Positions 21,570-22,872 of a stretch of DNA of 22,872 nt are shown here, piece after piece (position 1 is the stretch's first letter; the number at the start of each line of letters is the position of its first letter). The stretch spans positions 1 to 22,872 of IMG/VR virus record IMGVR_UViG_3300007511_000162; one strand, written 5' to 3'. The notes below the pieces were generated by a model. It searched no databases, was not told the DNA's origin, and was given only the letters and a program-made list of their open reading frames with translations. Both the position numbers and the translations under genes were made by a program. Origin of the DNA: a virus.

Positions 21570-22872
21570 CTAAACTAGATCGCGAACGATAACCAGTCCA
21601 TACATATCAGGACGAACCATCTTCTTGGCATATCGAGTCATCACGCCCTTGCGAGGCACGAAGTCTTCAACACCGAAGATCGTCGGGGTGGTCTGCAGCG
21701 GCACATAAGGTGCGTACACATAACCACTTTCAAGGAAACTACTTCCACGACGGCCAACAAGGACCAGATTACGTGGGAAGTAAGGATCGACAATAAGGTC
21801 GAACTTCTTCGAAAGCGAACCAACCTTCATAGCACCCGCGTCGCCACGGTCACTATCGGCAGTCACATTGGCACGGAAGCCAGCCGTGAACTCAAGGATG
21901 TTAGCAACTTCAGGTGAAATCACGCAGAAGTTAGCAGCACCACGGAGAGTCTTACGGTGGATCTGTGCAGACACATCGTTGATAGTCTCAACGAGAGTCT
22001 CATACCACTCACTCACATTACCGGTGAAGTCCGGGGTAACACCCACGCCGATTTCTCGGCCAGACTCACGGTCAAGGAAGCGACCCGGAGCACGGGACCA
22101 GTAACGAGTACCAGCCTTTGCACCACGGACGAGGTCCTCAAGGATCTCGCGGTCGATTTCAAGAGCAACCTGCTCAGACAGAATCTGAGTCAGCTCAACC
22201 TCAGCATCAAGGTTGTGGTAGGCATTGAGATCTTGTCCCAATTCCGGGGTCCACTTAGCCTTGAGCTTCTTGGTGATTGCCGTGACAGCCACGGAATCGA
22301 CCTTGATGTCGATCTCGGGAATGTTCGGGTTGTTCTCCAAGCCCCACTCAGTAGCACCGATGACGGCACCGAGAGCGTTAGCGGCATTAAAGTTATCCGT
22401 AATGGCATACGAAGCCGTGTCGCACGCGGCGAGTGACGTATTTGCATTTGCAATAGAACCACTCTGCTGCAGAACAACAAGGATCTGAGAGCTATCACGG
22501 AAGTCCGTGCGCGTAAGGCGACGGATGTGACGACCACCAAGGAGGGGCATCGTTCCGACGGCACCATCACTCAACTGAATGGAGATGAAGTCTTCGGAGT
22601 TCCACTGATCAGTGTCAACTGAAATATCAGTCTTTGGAATCTGAGCAATAGCAACAAAAGAGCCGGACAGTGTCGGATCGAACTGAACCAATCGATCACC
22701 ATCATTCTCTGACTGAGCAAAGGTACGACTTGTGCCGGAAGCACCGTACCAACGTCCGCCCACGGTACCGGATGCAACAACTGTACAAGTGACAGCCGAA
22801 GAACCAGTCGGAGACGAATAGCCCTGGTTAAGGGCATAAGGACCAGCCGAGGCGTTGAGAAGCTCAGTACCA
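21570..22872 (-). CDS. gp23: major capsid protein, gp23-like (5' end beyond window)
   Basis: The frame is open to the right edge, giving 433 visible residues; the start is outside. The pattern WTPELGQDLNAYHNLDAE, LSEQVALEIDREILEDLV (encoded near 22130-22250) and the C-terminal YVPLQTTPTIFGVEDFVP, KGVMTRYAKKMVRPDMYG match the HK97-fold capsid proteins of T4-like phages. T4 gp23 is 521 residues and is cleaved by a prohead protease near residue 65; that part is not in the window. An in-frame GTG at 22763 is an internal Val, because coherent sequence continues upstream. Codon use is more GC-rich and regular than in the replication genes, as expected for a highly expressed gene. Confidence 0.9.
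   Translation of the reverse strand, partial: GTELLNASAGPYALNQGYSSPTGSSAVTCTVVASGTVGGRWYGASGTSRTFAQSENDGDRLVQFDPTLSGSFVAIAQIPKTDISVDTDQWNSEDFISIQLSDGAVGTMPLLGGRHIRRLTRTDFRDSSQILVVLQQSGSIANANTSLAACDTASYAITDNFNAANALGAVIGATEWGLENNPNIPEIDIKVDSVAVTAITKKLKAKWTPELGQDLNAYHNLDAEVELTQILSEQVALEIDREILEDLVRGAKAGTRYWSRAPGRFLDRESGREIGVGVTPDFTGNVSEWYETLVETINDVSAQIHRKTLRGAANFCVISPEVANILEFTAGFRANVTADSDRGDAGAMKVGSLSKKFDLIVDPYFPRNLVLVGRRGSSFLESGYVYAPYVPLQTTPTIFGVEDFVPRKGVMTRYAKKMVRPDMYGLVIVRDLV

Noticed and set aside
22571-22763. GTG at 22763 as start of the major capsid gene
   Set aside because: The same frame stays open with ordinary coding sequence to the window edge, so this codon is an internal valine.
1-22872. 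tRNA genes, CRISPR arrays, insertion sequences
   Set aside because: No cloverleaf-like sequence, regularly spaced repeats, transposase or terminal inverted repeats were seen on reading; the window is filled by genes. A tRNA scan was not run.

Overview
The window is part of the genome of a contractile-tailed (myovirus) phage with T4-like virion genes. All recognisable genes lie on the minus strand, so they are transcribed from high to low coordinates. Packing is tight: the longest gene-free gap is about 70 bases and several stop and start codons overlap. Both ends cut through genes: a UvsX/RecA-type recombinase at the left edge and a gp23-type major capsid protein at the right edge. Strong Shine-Dalgarno sites and a near-consensus sigma-70 promoter fit a proteobacterial or cyanobacterial-type host better than a Bacteroidetes host. 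No host can be named from this DNA alone.

Virion module (22872 down to 4704), in transcription order: major capsid protein, a rho-independent-type terminator, a neck/head-completion-like protein, a gp15-like sheath stabiliser, a 974-aa tail sheath, the tail tube, a gp26-like protein with a downstream overlapping ORF that has no start codon of its own (a probable programmed frameshift, as in tail-assembly chaperone pairs), a 108-aa protein, the tape measure protein, a 319-aa baseplate-type protein, a gp53-like LysM baseplate protein, a 1543-aa giant structural protein and a 430-aa unknown. A CTATTTA-type motif, usually just after a small hairpin, precedes four structural genes and may be a late promoter.

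Replication/nucleotide module (4672 down to 1): a sigma-70 promoter overlaps the stop codon of the last structural gene and leads into a short exonuclease-less family A DNA polymerase, a MazG-like pyrophosphohydrolase, a diverged FtsZ/tubulin-like protein, a gp32-like single-strand DNA-binding protein, an Hc1-type histone H1-like protein, an unknown 172-aa protein, a small Smr-domain protein, a one-helix membrane protein and UvsX. The first three are joined by ATGA overlaps.

The most unusual points are: (1) the FtsZ/tubulin-like protein inside a T4-like replication operon; (2) two related RNA hairpins with compensatory changes, placed before and after the histone-like gene; (3) the likely +1/-2 frameshift on a run of seven T; (4) a family A polymerase lacking an exonuclease domain and with HDA in motif C, where a T4-like phage would normally carry family B gp43.
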